This document shows positions 1-7,015 of a stretch of 64,000 bases of DNA, one piece after another. The DNA is taken from the NCBI GenBank assembly GCA_947503525.1, contig CANNEA010000002.1, positions 434,001 through 498,000 of the forward strand. The letters are read 5' to 3'. Below the pieces are notes generated by a model that was not told the DNA's origin, searched no databases, and saw only the letters and a list, made by a program, of their open reading frames with translations. This DNA is from an uncultured Carboxylicivirga sp. (lineage in GTDB: Bacteria > Bacteroidota > Bacteroidia > Bacteroidales > Marinilabiliaceae). The translations under genes and the position numbers were made by a program. Every line of letters begins with the position of its first letter. The stretch's first letter is position 1.

Positions 1-959
1 GTGATCGCTGGGACAGTACCAGTACTGTGGCCAAAACTTATATCAACAATATGGGTGCTGTATATGGCGAAGATGAAAACTGGGGTGATTTTAATGCCGG
101 TGTATTTGAAGCGGCTTTACTTAATACTGAAGCGGTAGTTCAACCTCGCCAAAGTAATACCTGGGGTGCCCTTAGCCTCGATCATGTGTACGAGTTTATG
201 GGTGGCCTTAATCTGGCCGTTCGTGAAGTAACGGGCAATGATGCAGAGTCGTATTTCAACGATTTCCGTAACTCTTCCAATCCCCGCATACAAGGACTGA
301 AGGAGTCCATTGGGGTGGAGAGTCGTACTACCCTGTTAAATGAGCGTTACATTAAAGAACACATGAAAGGTGGTGCTTCATCAGCAGCCGGATTTGCCGA
401 AACCGTGCGCAATACCTTTGGTTGGAATGTGATGAAACCGAGTGTGATTGAGGACAAACTCTGGGACGATTTGTACGATGTATATGTTGAGGATAAACTT
501 AAGCTTAAAGTTCAGGACTTTTTCAAGCGTGAAAACCCTTATGCACTGCAAGAAATGACAGCAGTAATGCTGGAAACCGTTCGTAAAGGATTGTGGGAAG
601 CCACACCTGAACAAGTTAAAGCCATGAGTACTCTTCATGCCCAATTGGTGCAAGAGCATGAGGCCGGATGTAGCGGTTTTGTTTGTGATAATGCAAAGCT
701 CCGTTCTTTTATCAGTGAGCAGCTTCAGGGTGAAATGAAAGAGGCTTATGCGCAGGAGATCAAAAATGTGCGTGAAGTTTCGAAAGAGGCCGAGCAAGAC
801 AATGTCGTGTTGAAGAAGGATGAGAAGGAGCAGCCAAAATCAGAGGCAGATGTGAGTATGCACTTTGATGTTAAAACAGTGCTTGGAGTTTCACTTCTGG
901 TATTGATGCTCATCGTTTTATTTATTCGCCAAAGAAGAAACCATTCCAATAAAGACTAA
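1..959 (+). CDS. hmuS: HmuS-type CobN/Mg-chelatase-like protein, C-terminal part (5' end outside window)
   Basis: The reading frame is open to the left edge, so this is the C-terminal third of a large chelatase H-subunit-like protein. The visible part carries the conserved CobN tail: GAVYGEDENWGDFNAG, then AVVQPRQSNTWGALSLDHVYEFMGG, then NPRIQGLKESIGVESR and the NPYALQEMTAVMLETVRKGLW block. After a charged linker there is one C-terminal membrane helix (VKTVLGVSLLVLMLIVLFI) followed by basic residues. That membrane anchor and the downstream hmuT, hmuU and hmuV homologues identify the HmuS branch of the family rather than a cobalamin-pathway CobN. HmuS of Bacteroides and Porphyromonas works in haem or tetrapyrrole uptake and is proposed to remove iron from haem anaerobically. 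Only 6 bp separate it from the next gene. The GTG at 27 is internal, not a start. Confidence 0.88.
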   Translation, partial: DRWDSTSTVAKTYINNMGAVYGEDENWGDFNAGVFEAALLNTEAVVQPRQSNTWGALSLDHVYEFMGGLNLAVREVTGNDAESYFNDFRNSSNPRIQGLKESIGVESRTTLLNERYIKEHMKGGASSAAGFAETVRNTFGWNVMKPSVIEDKLWDDLYDVYVEDKLKLKVQDFFKRENPYALQEMTAVMLETVRKGLWEATPEQVKAMSTLHAQLVQEHEAGCSGFVCDNAKLRSFISEQLQGEMKEAYAQEIKNVREVSKEAEQDNVVLKKDEKEQPKSEADVSMHFDVKTVLGVSLLVLMLIVLFIRQRRNHSNKD

Positions 960-965
960 TTATTT

Positions 966-1664
966 ATGCAAACATTAGTCATTGCTTTATTTATACTGTC
1001 AGTTGTATCCTTTTCGATGCAACTGCAGTTTTTTAGTAAAAAATGGATGATATGGCCTTATTTGGCATTGATCGCAGGCTTTGTGTATGCCATGCATTAC
1101 CTGGCCATAGAGCAAAGCTATAAAAGCTTTAGGGCCATATTGGGCAACAGTAGTGTAATGATGGATTTTGTGGTGATTCAGGTTATAGAAGCACTAGGCG
1201 GATTGTTAATGGCTGTTTTTCTGATCCGCTCTTATTATAACGAGCCCATTAAGAAGTTTTTCAAACCGCTAATGTATTTGCCTGGTATCATTGTCTTCCC
1301 TGCTCTATTCTATTTTGAGAGTATGGTTTTTCTTCAGGCACATACTTATGATTTTCAGTTGCTGGCTGCAGTGTTGGCCATTAGTGCTGTGGCTCTTATT
1401 CTAACGCTGAAAATGAGTTTTAAGAAACTGATACCCGAAATGGAGCTACAATTGGAGATGAAGTTTATTATCCACCTGCTGCAATTATTAGGAGGCATTG
1501 TTCTATCTGTATTGATGCTTAGGCTTCCGGTTCAGCAGGCCGTTGATCATGGCTTTTCCTTAAATGCTATGTTGGTATTGGGCTTGGTGATACTAGTCGG
1601 TACCCTTATGGGAATGTTGTGGTATCGCTATAAAATGAAGCGTTTAAGTAAAACTGTCCTATAG
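966..1664 (+). CDS. hmuT: HmuT-like integral membrane protein
   Basis: A 232-residue, very hydrophobic protein with about six or seven predicted membrane helices and short basic loops. No catalytic motif is visible. It sits 6 bp after the hmuS-type gene and 69 bp before an ExbB-like gene, the position held by hmuT in the hmuYRSTUV operons of Porphyromonas and Bacteroides. The assignment rests mainly on this gene order. Its biochemical role is unknown; it may form an inner-membrane partner of the membrane-anchored HmuS or of the HmuU/HmuV energising unit. Confidence 0.72.
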   Translation: MQTLVIALFILSVVSFSMQLQFFSKKWMIWPYLALIAGFVYAMHYLAIEQSYKSFRAILGNSSVMMDFVVIQVIEALGGLLMAVFLIRSYYNEPIKKFFKPLMYLPGIIVFPALFYFESMVFLQAHTYDFQLLAAVLAISAVALILTLKMSFKKLIPEMELQLEMKFIIHLLQLLGGIVLSVLMLRLPVQQAVDHGFSLNAMLVLGLVILVGTLMGMLWYRYKMKRLSKTVL

Positions 1665-1733
1665 TTGCTTAACGGTATTCAAAAGTAAAAACGAGGTGAA
1701 TTATTAACTATTTAGATCATCAAATCATATAAA

Positions 1734-2336
1734 ATGGACGAAATAACTAAAATACTATATTGGATTTCAACTGGTTTATTGATACCGGTTATCGTACTAC
1801 TGCTTTTATTTTTTGCAAGAGCACTAATCTTGATTGGGACTTTCTACAGCGCCTATATGCAAAAGCTAAAGTACAATAAGCAAATGCTACCGGTATTTGA
1901 TCAGTTAAGTGATGCAAATGTGCGTGCTGCCTTGGCTGATAGTAAGTTGGCAGACAGGCTTATTAGCTCTATCTATCTTAAGAAGCTACTTAGCGTAGTA
2001 GCCGATGAAATCCACTATGATAAAACACTTAACGATTTTGAAATTGCTTGCCAGAAAGAATTGGCAGGTAGTCAGACCCTGGCGAAACTGGGACCGATAC
2101 TTGGATTAATGGGAACCCTAATACCCATGGGGCCAGCCTTAGTTGGTTTGGCATCGGGAGATATTGCCTCAATGGCCTCTAACATGCAAGTGGCCTTTGC
2201 CACAACCGTTATAGGTCTTTTAATAGGAGCAGTAGGTTTTATAGTATTGCAAATTAAGCGTCGTTGGTTTGCTGCCGATATCAATAACCTTGAGTTTGTG
2301 GCCGAATTGTTGAAAAAGGAATCAGCTAGTAAGTGA
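1734..2336 (+). CDS. hmuU: HmuU, MotA/TolQ/ExbB-family proton channel
   Basis: A 200-residue protein with an N-terminal membrane helix (about residues 8-35), a cytoplasmic helical loop, and two C-terminal helices. These carry the family signature LGPILGLMGTLIPMGPALVG followed by MASNMQVAFATTVIGLLIGAVGF. These features define the ExbB/TolQ/MotA proton-channel family, which uses the proton gradient to drive a partner protein. The partner here is probably the DUF2149 protein encoded just downstream, which has the topology of an ExbD-like subunit. In hmu operons this pair is thought to energise a haem- or tetrapyrrole-related step, but the energised partner is not established. Confidence 0.87.
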   Translation: MDEITKILYWISTGLLIPVIVLLLLFFARALILIGTFYSAYMQKLKYNKQMLPVFDQLSDANVRAALADSKLADRLISSIYLKKLLSVVADEIHYDKTLNDFEIACQKELAGSQTLAKLGPILGLMGTLIPMGPALVGLASGDIASMASNMQVAFATTVIGLLIGAVGFIVLQIKRRWFAADINNLEFVAELLKKESASK

Positions 2337-2346
2337 TGGGTTTATC

Positions 2347-2404
2347 GTTTTGATGGAGCGGTTCTTTATTACAAGGTTTAAATAAAGAGCCGTTCCGTCA
2401 AAAC
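2347..2404 (+). promoter_or_regulatory. 24-bp intra-operon hairpin between hmuU and hmuV
   Basis: The arms 2347-2370 and 2381-2404 pair over 24 positions, three of them G-U wobbles when read as RNA, around a 10-nt loop. The three changes from perfect complementarity all keep pairing, which suggests selection on the RNA. No T-tract follows, so it is not a classical intrinsic terminator. It fills most of the 108-bp gap and may protect the upstream mRNA, define a processing site or set the hmuU:hmuV ratio. Confidence 0.75.
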
Positions 2405-2444
2405 TAAGCATTGTACACTAAATCATAAAATAACCAAGCTGAGA

Positions 2445-2807
2445 ATGGCTAGTAGCCATCAGCTAAAGGCTTTAAATTATATGCGTCGATCAAAACAATT
2501 TTTACAAGAAGAAGATATAGATCCAATGGCTACGGTGTCCAACCTTTTTGATGTGGCCATGGTGTTTGCTCTTGCGCTTATGGTGGCTCTGGTAGCCCGA
2601 TATAAGATGACAGAGATGTTTTCGAAAGAAGACTTTACCATGGTGAAAAATCCGGGCAAGGAAAACATGGAAATTATCACTAAAATAGGAGAGAAGATAG
2701 AGACTTATACAGCCTCGGATGAAACCACTTCATCGGGAAATAAGGGAAAGCGTGTAGGTGTGGCCTATCAATTGGAAAACGGTGAGGTGATTTATATTCC
2801 GGAGTAA
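2445..2807 (+). CDS. hmuV: HmuV, DUF2149-family membrane protein
   Basis: A 120-residue protein with one membrane helix at about residues 32-52 (SNLFDVAMVFALALMVALVA), preceded by the DIDPM segment typical of DUF2149. A small soluble C-terminal domain ends in GEVIYIPE. The single-span topology beside an ExbB homologue resembles ExbD/TolR, so it probably completes the HmuU motor complex. It is the last gene of the operon: a strong terminator begins 5 bp after the stop codon. The start at 2445 is the first ATG after the upstream hairpin. Confidence 0.82.
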   Translation: MASSHQLKALNYMRRSKQFLQEEDIDPMATVSNLFDVAMVFALALMVALVARYKMTEMFSKEDFTMVKNPGKENMEIITKIGEKIETYTASDETTSSGNKGKRVGVAYQLENGEVIYIPE

Positions 2808-2811
2808 GTAT

Positions 2812-2866
2812 GAAACGATTCTGCTGGTAGCATGAGCTCTTGAAGAATCGTTTCTGTATTTTTTTT
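2812..2866 (+). terminator. Intrinsic terminator of the hmu operon
   Basis: A perfect 11-bp inverted repeat, GAAACGATTCT at 2812-2822 and AGAATCGTTTC at 2844-2854, is followed within a few bases by eight consecutive T (2859-2866). Confidence 0.85.
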
Positions 2867-2888
2867 AGGGATATGTTAGCAACATCAA

Positions 2889-2922
2889 GCACTTAGAATT
2901 GAAGTGCGATTCACTGAATCGC
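2889..2922. repeat. Two overlapping small inverted repeats
   Basis: GCACTT/AAGTGC arms (2889-2907) overlap GCGATTC/GAATCGC arms (2906-2922). They lie directly after the stop codon of the minus-strand gene at 2923 and may be alternative 3'-end hairpins. No clear T-tract follows on either strand. Confidence 0.4.
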
Positions 2923-3456
2923 CTATGTTTTATATACAGTGTTGTGTTGCGTTATTATTTCTGTCGGTATATTCATATCCGTTTTTGTAATCTTAGTTTT
3001 TTTCTCAATTATCTCAACTAAACCATAAAACCCAACGAGATATAAATTACATCGTATCTTTTTGTTTTGAGATTTAATCACTAACTCTTGTGCGACTTTT
3101 TTGTATTTAACTGACCTAATTTCTCTCCAATCAATATATTTCTTTGTTCCAATCATAGATGTTTTAGTAATCCCTTTATTAGAAACCACTATCCTCATTA
3201 CTCTGCGTAAACAAATTAAGAGTAAACCTAGTCCTCCAAAAAGTCCAAAGAGCCCAAACTGCGTGCCGATATTTTCTTTATTGTAATCAATTAGACCATA
3301 AATCAAGATGAGTAATCCTGGTATAAAAGAAATCCAACCGATAACTCCAAAAACCTTTGGTAGTACAAAAATCAGTTTTTTATTCTTACGTTTCGGTTTT
3401 GTTTTTGATTTCTCGTAAGCATTATCAAGTATAGTATGTATTAATCCAGTTGGCAT
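2923..3456 (-). CDS. Hypothetical two-helix membrane protein
   Basis: A 177-residue protein with a basic N-terminus (KTKPKRKNKK) and two closely spaced membrane helices at about residues 27-52 and 65-85. A C-terminal soluble domain of about 90 residues contains VSNKGITKTSMIGTKKYIDWREI, which resembles small bacterial PH-like domains found after paired membrane helices. That resemblance is by eye only. The gene ends 5 bp before the next minus-strand gene in the map and is transcribed after it, so the two small genes probably form a pair. Base composition is AT-rich. Function is unknown. Confidence 0.6.
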   Translation of the reverse strand: MPTGLIHTILDNAYEKSKTKPKRKNKKLIFVLPKVFGVIGWISFIPGLLILIYGLIDYNKENIGTQFGLFGLFGGLGLLLICLRRVMRIVVSNKGITKTSMIGTKKYIDWREIRSVKYKKVAQELVIKSQNKKIRCNLYLVGFYGLVEIIEKKTKITKTDMNIPTEIITQHNTVYKT

Positions 3457-3461
3457 TTGTT

Positions 3462-3914
3462 CTAATTATCAAAGTATGAGTTGAAGACTTGATTATAACA
3501 TGGACTCTCCCTTTTGAAAAGTCCCTTGTCAAAAGCTTGTTGATGAATGGTCGGTAATTTTTCAAATCGTTTCTTACGCAGTCTGTCTATTTTTCGTGGT
3601 GACATAAAATCATAAATTACATCATACATCATCACAACTTCTAATGTGTCGCAATCCGCTTGTAATTGTATTGTTGTCCATTCGAACCCGACAAAGGTTA
3701 GGAGAAGAGAATCTGTATCAGAAGGAATCTCAATTGAGAATCGACCATTAATATCAGTCTTACCAATCAGAACCGTGTCAATCTGATGAATACCAGCTGC
3801 TGGTAGTTCTTCCAAATCCTCAGATAATATTTGTCCTGAAATTGTTCTGGTCTGACAAAACAAATTTCCAGTTACAACAGATATTAAAAATATGATAGTC
3901 AGTATTATTCTCAT
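3462..3914 (-). CDS. Secreted protein with CarboxypepD_reg-like domain
   Basis: A 150-residue protein that starts with a signal peptide (MRIILTIIFLISVVTGNLFC then QTRTISGQIL). Residues of about 22-95 show the pattern of a carboxypeptidase regulatory-like beta-sandwich: TISGQIL, DTVLIGKTDINGRFSIEIP, LLLTFVGFEWTTI. This is the domain found at the N-termini of SusC proteins and in many small Bacteroidota exported proteins. The C-terminal 50 residues are basic and of no recognised family. The frame can be read from a TTG at 3917, but the ATG at 3914 gives a normal signal peptide and is preferred. The role is unknown; it may be an envelope protein made with its downstream neighbour. Confidence 0.6.
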   Translation of the reverse strand: MRIILTIIFLISVVTGNLFCQTRTISGQILSEDLEELPAAGIHQIDTVLIGKTDINGRFSIEIPSDTDSLLLTFVGFEWTTIQLQADCDTLEVVMMYDVIYDFMSPRKIDRLRKKRFEKLPTIHQQAFDKGLFKRESPCYNQVFNSYFDN

Positions 3915-4271
3915 CAAATCATTGTATGTAATTACTTATCCGTACGGTTTGTCCTAATGCGCCACAACTTGTGTGTATAATCCGATGTTATATATATCGT
4001 ATATACCTGTCTTTTTATATCTGCTTGTTATTCCGTATGTTATCTTTAAAAATAGCGTCCAAAGGACTTTTTATTTTTGCAAGAGATTTTTTACGTACAT
4101 GGGTATAAATCACAGTTGTTTTACTTGATATAAGCATATACAAGATAAAACTAACGAATACCTAATGGCTACCAAAGAAAACATTAACTAATCTGTGGCA
4201 ATAAACATAAAAAGCTCCCCTGCCAATCGCCCTTTATAGCAAGGGAGCTTCATCTATTTACTCTGATAATA
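3915..4271. other. AT-rich intergenic region
   Basis: No gene is supported here. Near the left end is the palindrome CCGTACGG (3940-3947), followed by GCGCCACAACTTGTGTGTATAA (3959-3980; read with care, it is 22 bases), which resembles an inverted copy of the sequence at 2930-2951. The right end holds the terminator of the neighbouring minus-strand gene. Confidence 0.5.
4209..4250 (-). terminator. Intrinsic terminator, minus strand
   Basis: Arms 4212-4219 (AAGCTCCC) and 4243-4250 (GGGAGCTT) pair, and after one mismatch the stem continues for three more pairs. Read on the minus strand, T residues follow the stem. It lies 22 bp after the stop codon of the gene at 4272-4916. Confidence 0.75.
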
Positions 4272-4916
4272 CTATGGCTCAATTATACCCAGCATCTCAA
4301 GGTACTGGGGCTGGCCGTCCAGGGCCAGACGTGCTATTTCAATATAGTCGGAATACCATTCCTGCAAGTCATCCACGGCCTTGTCGCGCAATGCTGTAGC
4401 ATCCTGGGCCTCACCCATTTCTTTTTTTCGTTTGGCTATATTGTCTTCAACAATATGAATCAGCTGAAAGCCATTTTCCAGCTTTTCGCGGGTTTGGCCA
4501 AATACTTTCATTCGTGTTAAGCCAGCTTCATCGGCCAACAGATTGGTATAAAACACTTTTGTTTGGCCTAAAAAGCCACCCTGGCTCCTCTTGCGTTTGC
4601 CTATCAAGTCAAGCTTAATTTGCATATTAACGTCATTACGGAAAGCTACACGTGCCACCTTTACAAAAGGCATATAAACCCCATTGGCTGTTACTATGCT
4701 ATCATTAAGCGCCACGGTAGCTGCCATTTGTTCACCATCTTCCTTTTTCTGATTAATGTTTAAGGCATTGGCCTTTTCGTGTAGCGCTAATCCACTTTGC
4801 AGCACCTCGCTTGAGTAACCATAGTTAAGCAGTGGTTCAGCCATTCCGGGCACATTCAGTCCATTAGTAATGGCGGTACCCGATTTTTTGATCAATTCAT
4901 CAATAAGTACACTCAT
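4272..4916 (-). CDS. Hypothetical alpha-helical cytoplasmic protein
   Basis: A 214-residue protein with no signal peptide and no membrane segment. It is almost wholly alpha-helical in character with many charged residues. Landmarks are VYMPFVKVARVAFRNDVNMQIKL in the middle, KLENGFQLIHIVEDN, and a C-terminal half with WYSDYIEIARLAL. It resembles uncharacterised helical proteins that recur in Bacteroidota genomes, but I cannot name a family. It is a single gene with its own terminator and a long 688-bp upstream region containing degenerate tandem repeats. Function is unknown. Confidence 0.6.
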   Translation of the reverse strand: MSVLIDELIKKSGTAITNGLNVPGMAEPLLNYGYSSEVLQSGLALHEKANALNINQKKEDGEQMAATVALNDSIVTANGVYMPFVKVARVAFRNDVNMQIKLDLIGKRKRSQGGFLGQTKVFYTNLLADEAGLTRMKVFGQTREKLENGFQLIHIVEDNIAKRKKEMGEAQDATALRDKAVDDLQEWYSDYIEIARLALDGQPQYLEMLGIIEP

Positions 4917-5604
4917 AATTTTTCGATTTAAGTTTAGGGCGATTTTGTCTTATTTTATACATTATTGTAGTTTGTGATTAGTTCTCATGTAAATGACAGA
5001 GTTTATTGTATAGACCCCATTATTCGGTCTTTACCACCTTAAAATGATTCAGTCCCATCTGAAAATGACTCTTTACCGCGAAAAATCATTGGGATCCGCT
5101 TTTATTTGATTCAGGCCCATAAAAAAATGATTCTGACCCGGATAAAATTGGCTCAGGAGCATTAAAAAGTCATTCATTCCCATCTGAAAATGGTTCCGGC
5201 CCATCTAAATTTTATTCAGCACCATTACTTTGCCAATTTTAGAAGGTAAACCGTCATTTATTTTAGGGGCCCTGTTAAAAACAAGTGGGGATATGCCATT
5301 TTTTTATGGTGTAGAAACACTATTCAATGCTTAGGAACCATTTAAAGGGGGCCTGCTGTAAAAAAGATCAGCGGTTTTGTGAGGCTGTTGTAGTAATAAA
5401 CAATAAAAGGATGGGTCTGAGAGAATAGTACATCGCTATTGCCGACCCTGGAGTTAGAAAGCATGTTCATAAGGTCTGGTTTTTTGATTGTTAAAATACA
5501 ATACTCAAATTATGAAGATAAAATCAGGAAGTCCAGTTGTTGATGTAATTTATAATTATTTTAAATAAAAAGAGCGGAAATAAAATGGAGAATACTCTTA
5601 TTGT
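4917..5604. other. 688-bp gene-free region
   Basis: No plausible coding sequence is present. The central part holds the degenerate tandem repeat array described separately. The remaining right-hand part (about 5230-5600) is AT-rich with no convincing promoter, RNA fold or mobile-element feature that I can identify by eye. Confidence 0.5.
5041..5226. repeat. Nine degenerate ~20-bp tandem repeats
   Basis: Units begin near 5041, 5062, 5081, 5105, 5123, 5144, 5164, 5187 and 5207, with a period of 18-24 bp. The approximate unit is AAAATGATTCAGGCCCATCT. The copies at 5041, 5105, 5123, 5187 and 5207 are the closest to it. Units differ by several substitutions and small indels, so there is no constant repeat with unique spacers. 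Confidence 0.8.
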
Positions 5605-6141
5605 CTATTCTTTCCGTCTTTTTTTCTTCTCTCGGATTACTTTTTTTCTTTCCCTCTTGCTTTTGTAATCGAGAAGTGGTTTGTATTCGATATATTCATC
5701 ACTTATTAACCAGGCTTTATATTTCTCACAAAAAGTATCGATGCCGTCTCGTTGGATAAAGGGTAGATAATATTCGATAAAATTGATATTGTTTTCGCAA
5801 AAAGTGGCGATGCAATTTTGTATTCCTGTAAGCTGATAATAAGGCATGCCTTCAATTCTGTCAGCCATTATTATTGCAATTTCGCCATAACTTAAGAAAC
5901 GATTTAAGCAGTCGGAATAAACATTGCTTTGAGTATTATCTGTAAACAACTCTGCAAGTATTGGCAATACTTTCCAATCGTACTGGATTAAAACCTTGGC
6001 ATTTTCATTTTTTGTAATGTTAATTGAATTGCCACAATTTCCAATACCTTCAAGTAATAACTCAATATCCTGCTTTGATTGAGAATAAGCTAAATTGATA
6101 AACAATGCTAAGGTTAAAATCACTAAGTTTATTCTTATCAT
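5605..6141 (-). CDS. Hypothetical secreted protein
   Basis: A 178-residue protein starting MIRINLVILTLALFINLAYS, a clear signal peptide ending before QSKQD. The mature part is alpha-helical with five cysteines, including GNCGNS, CLNRF, NCIATFCENN and TFCEK. It ends in a very basic tail (KSKRERKKVIREKKKRRKE). The cysteines suggest disulfides in the periplasm. A TTG at 6153 would add four residues before the signal peptide and is less likely than the ATG at 6141. No family is recognised. The gene is AT-rich like its neighbours, which suggests an accessory region. Confidence 0.55.
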   Translation of the reverse strand: MIRINLVILTLALFINLAYSQSKQDIELLLEGIGNCGNSINITKNENAKVLIQYDWKVLPILAELFTDNTQSNVYSDCLNRFLSYGEIAIIMADRIEGMPYYQLTGIQNCIATFCENNINFIEYYLPFIQRDGIDTFCEKYKAWLISDEYIEYKPLLDYKSKRERKKVIREKKKRRKE

Positions 6142-6239
6142 AAATATTAACAATTTATGTGTTTGCCACGTTTTTATAATTAAAACTTGATATACAGCTT
6201 AGATTAAAGTTTTATTATCCGGTTTATAAAAATTTTCAA

Positions 6240-6809
6240 TTATATAGCGAAATAGATTATCAGTTCCACTAAGCACAGCGGAATTGTTGTTAGTATTGCC
6301 TTTGTTAATCCAAACTTATGGTAATGCATCACTCCGTGAATTAAAATCTTTAAAGACCATAACCAGATAAACCAATGAAGCAAATTTATAATCCAATATT
6401 CCATTCCAATTATTCCATCAAGTTTATCAGACAAACCTAAATAAAGTGCAATCGGTAGTTTAAGAACATTTGGTACAATGGAGTATGCTACCACAACTCT
6501 TAGGCTTATTACACTTCCAGATCCTTTTAAATATTTGCCTAGTTGATAGATAATATAAGTAATTAAATAGGCCCCGATAAGTAGTACCACGACTGCTCCC
6601 AGAGTTACAGATAAGAAAGCAAAGAAGACAATTTCTTTTTGGCTCCATAAGTCTGTATTTTGAAATATATTTCGATAGAATGATTCGATTCCTAAAAGAG
6701 AGCCAATAATCAGAAATAAGTAGATGCTTTTCTTCGATAATTCATCTTCATATTTCCTATCCAGAATATCAAAGGCATGTGCAGTTTTAAACAATATTTC
6801 AAAAATCAT
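6240..6809 (-). CDS. Yip1-family integral membrane protein
   Basis: A 189-residue protein with about five membrane helices (roughly residues 28-45, 62-90, 100-125, 135-158 and 168-188). The layout matches Yip1-domain proteins: a helix pair, the segment LKGSGSVISLRVVVAYSIVPNVLKLPIAL, where a conserved proline follows the AYS motif, and a tryptophan-rich helix. Bacterial Yip1 proteins have no assigned activity. The frame allows a TTG start at 6815, but the ATG at 6809 is preferred. The gene is AT-rich and single, with no clear operon partner. Confidence 0.65.
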   Translation of the reverse strand: MIFEILFKTAHAFDILDRKYEDELSKKSIYLFLIIGSLLGIESFYRNIFQNTDLWSQKEIVFFAFLSVTLGAVVVLLIGAYLITYIIYQLGKYLKGSGSVISLRVVVAYSIVPNVLKLPIALYLGLSDKLDGIIGMEYWIINLLHWFIWLWSLKILIHGVMHYHKFGLTKAILTTIPLCLVELIIYFAI

Positions 6810-6952
6810 TGTCAATACATTTTAATAGTCAATATGACTTTCTAAAACTACTTATTCCCATCTCTTTTACAAAAGAATTAATTGCGTAATATGATGTTAA
6901 AATGTGACACCATTTTATTAAGTCGATCTAATACTAATAGAAAGGCTTATAA

Positions 6953-6990
6953 AACAAAAGTTCCGGATCTGCATTATGCCTATCCGGAAC
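6953..6990 (-). terminator. Intrinsic terminator after ahpF
   Basis: Arms GTTCCGGAT (6960-6968) and ATCCGGAAC (6982-6990) form a perfect 9-bp stem. On the minus strand it is followed by TTTTGTTTT. It lies 25 bp after the ahpF stop codon. Confidence 0.85.
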
Positions 6991-7015
6991 CATATATTTA
7001 TGAGTAGAACTTTTC

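Noticed and set aside
1-959. Cobaltochelatase CobN of the cobalamin pathway
   Set aside because: The C-terminal membrane anchor and the following hmuT/hmuU/hmuV-like genes fit HmuS; no cobalamin synthesis gene is present in the window.
5041-5226. CRISPR array
   Set aside because: The repeats are degenerate and contiguous, with no constant repeat unit and no unique spacers; no cas genes are nearby.
6142-6153. TTG start for the secreted protein at 5605-6141
   Set aside because: The ATG at 6141 places a basic residue and hydrophobic core in the normal signal-peptide layout.
6810-6815. TTG start for the Yip1-type gene
   Set aside because: It adds only two residues, and an ATG is available at 6809.
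2900-6900. Insertion sequence or prophage remnant in the accessory stretch
   Set aside because: No transposase, integrase or phage gene is visible; the region is only AT-rich with small orphan genes.
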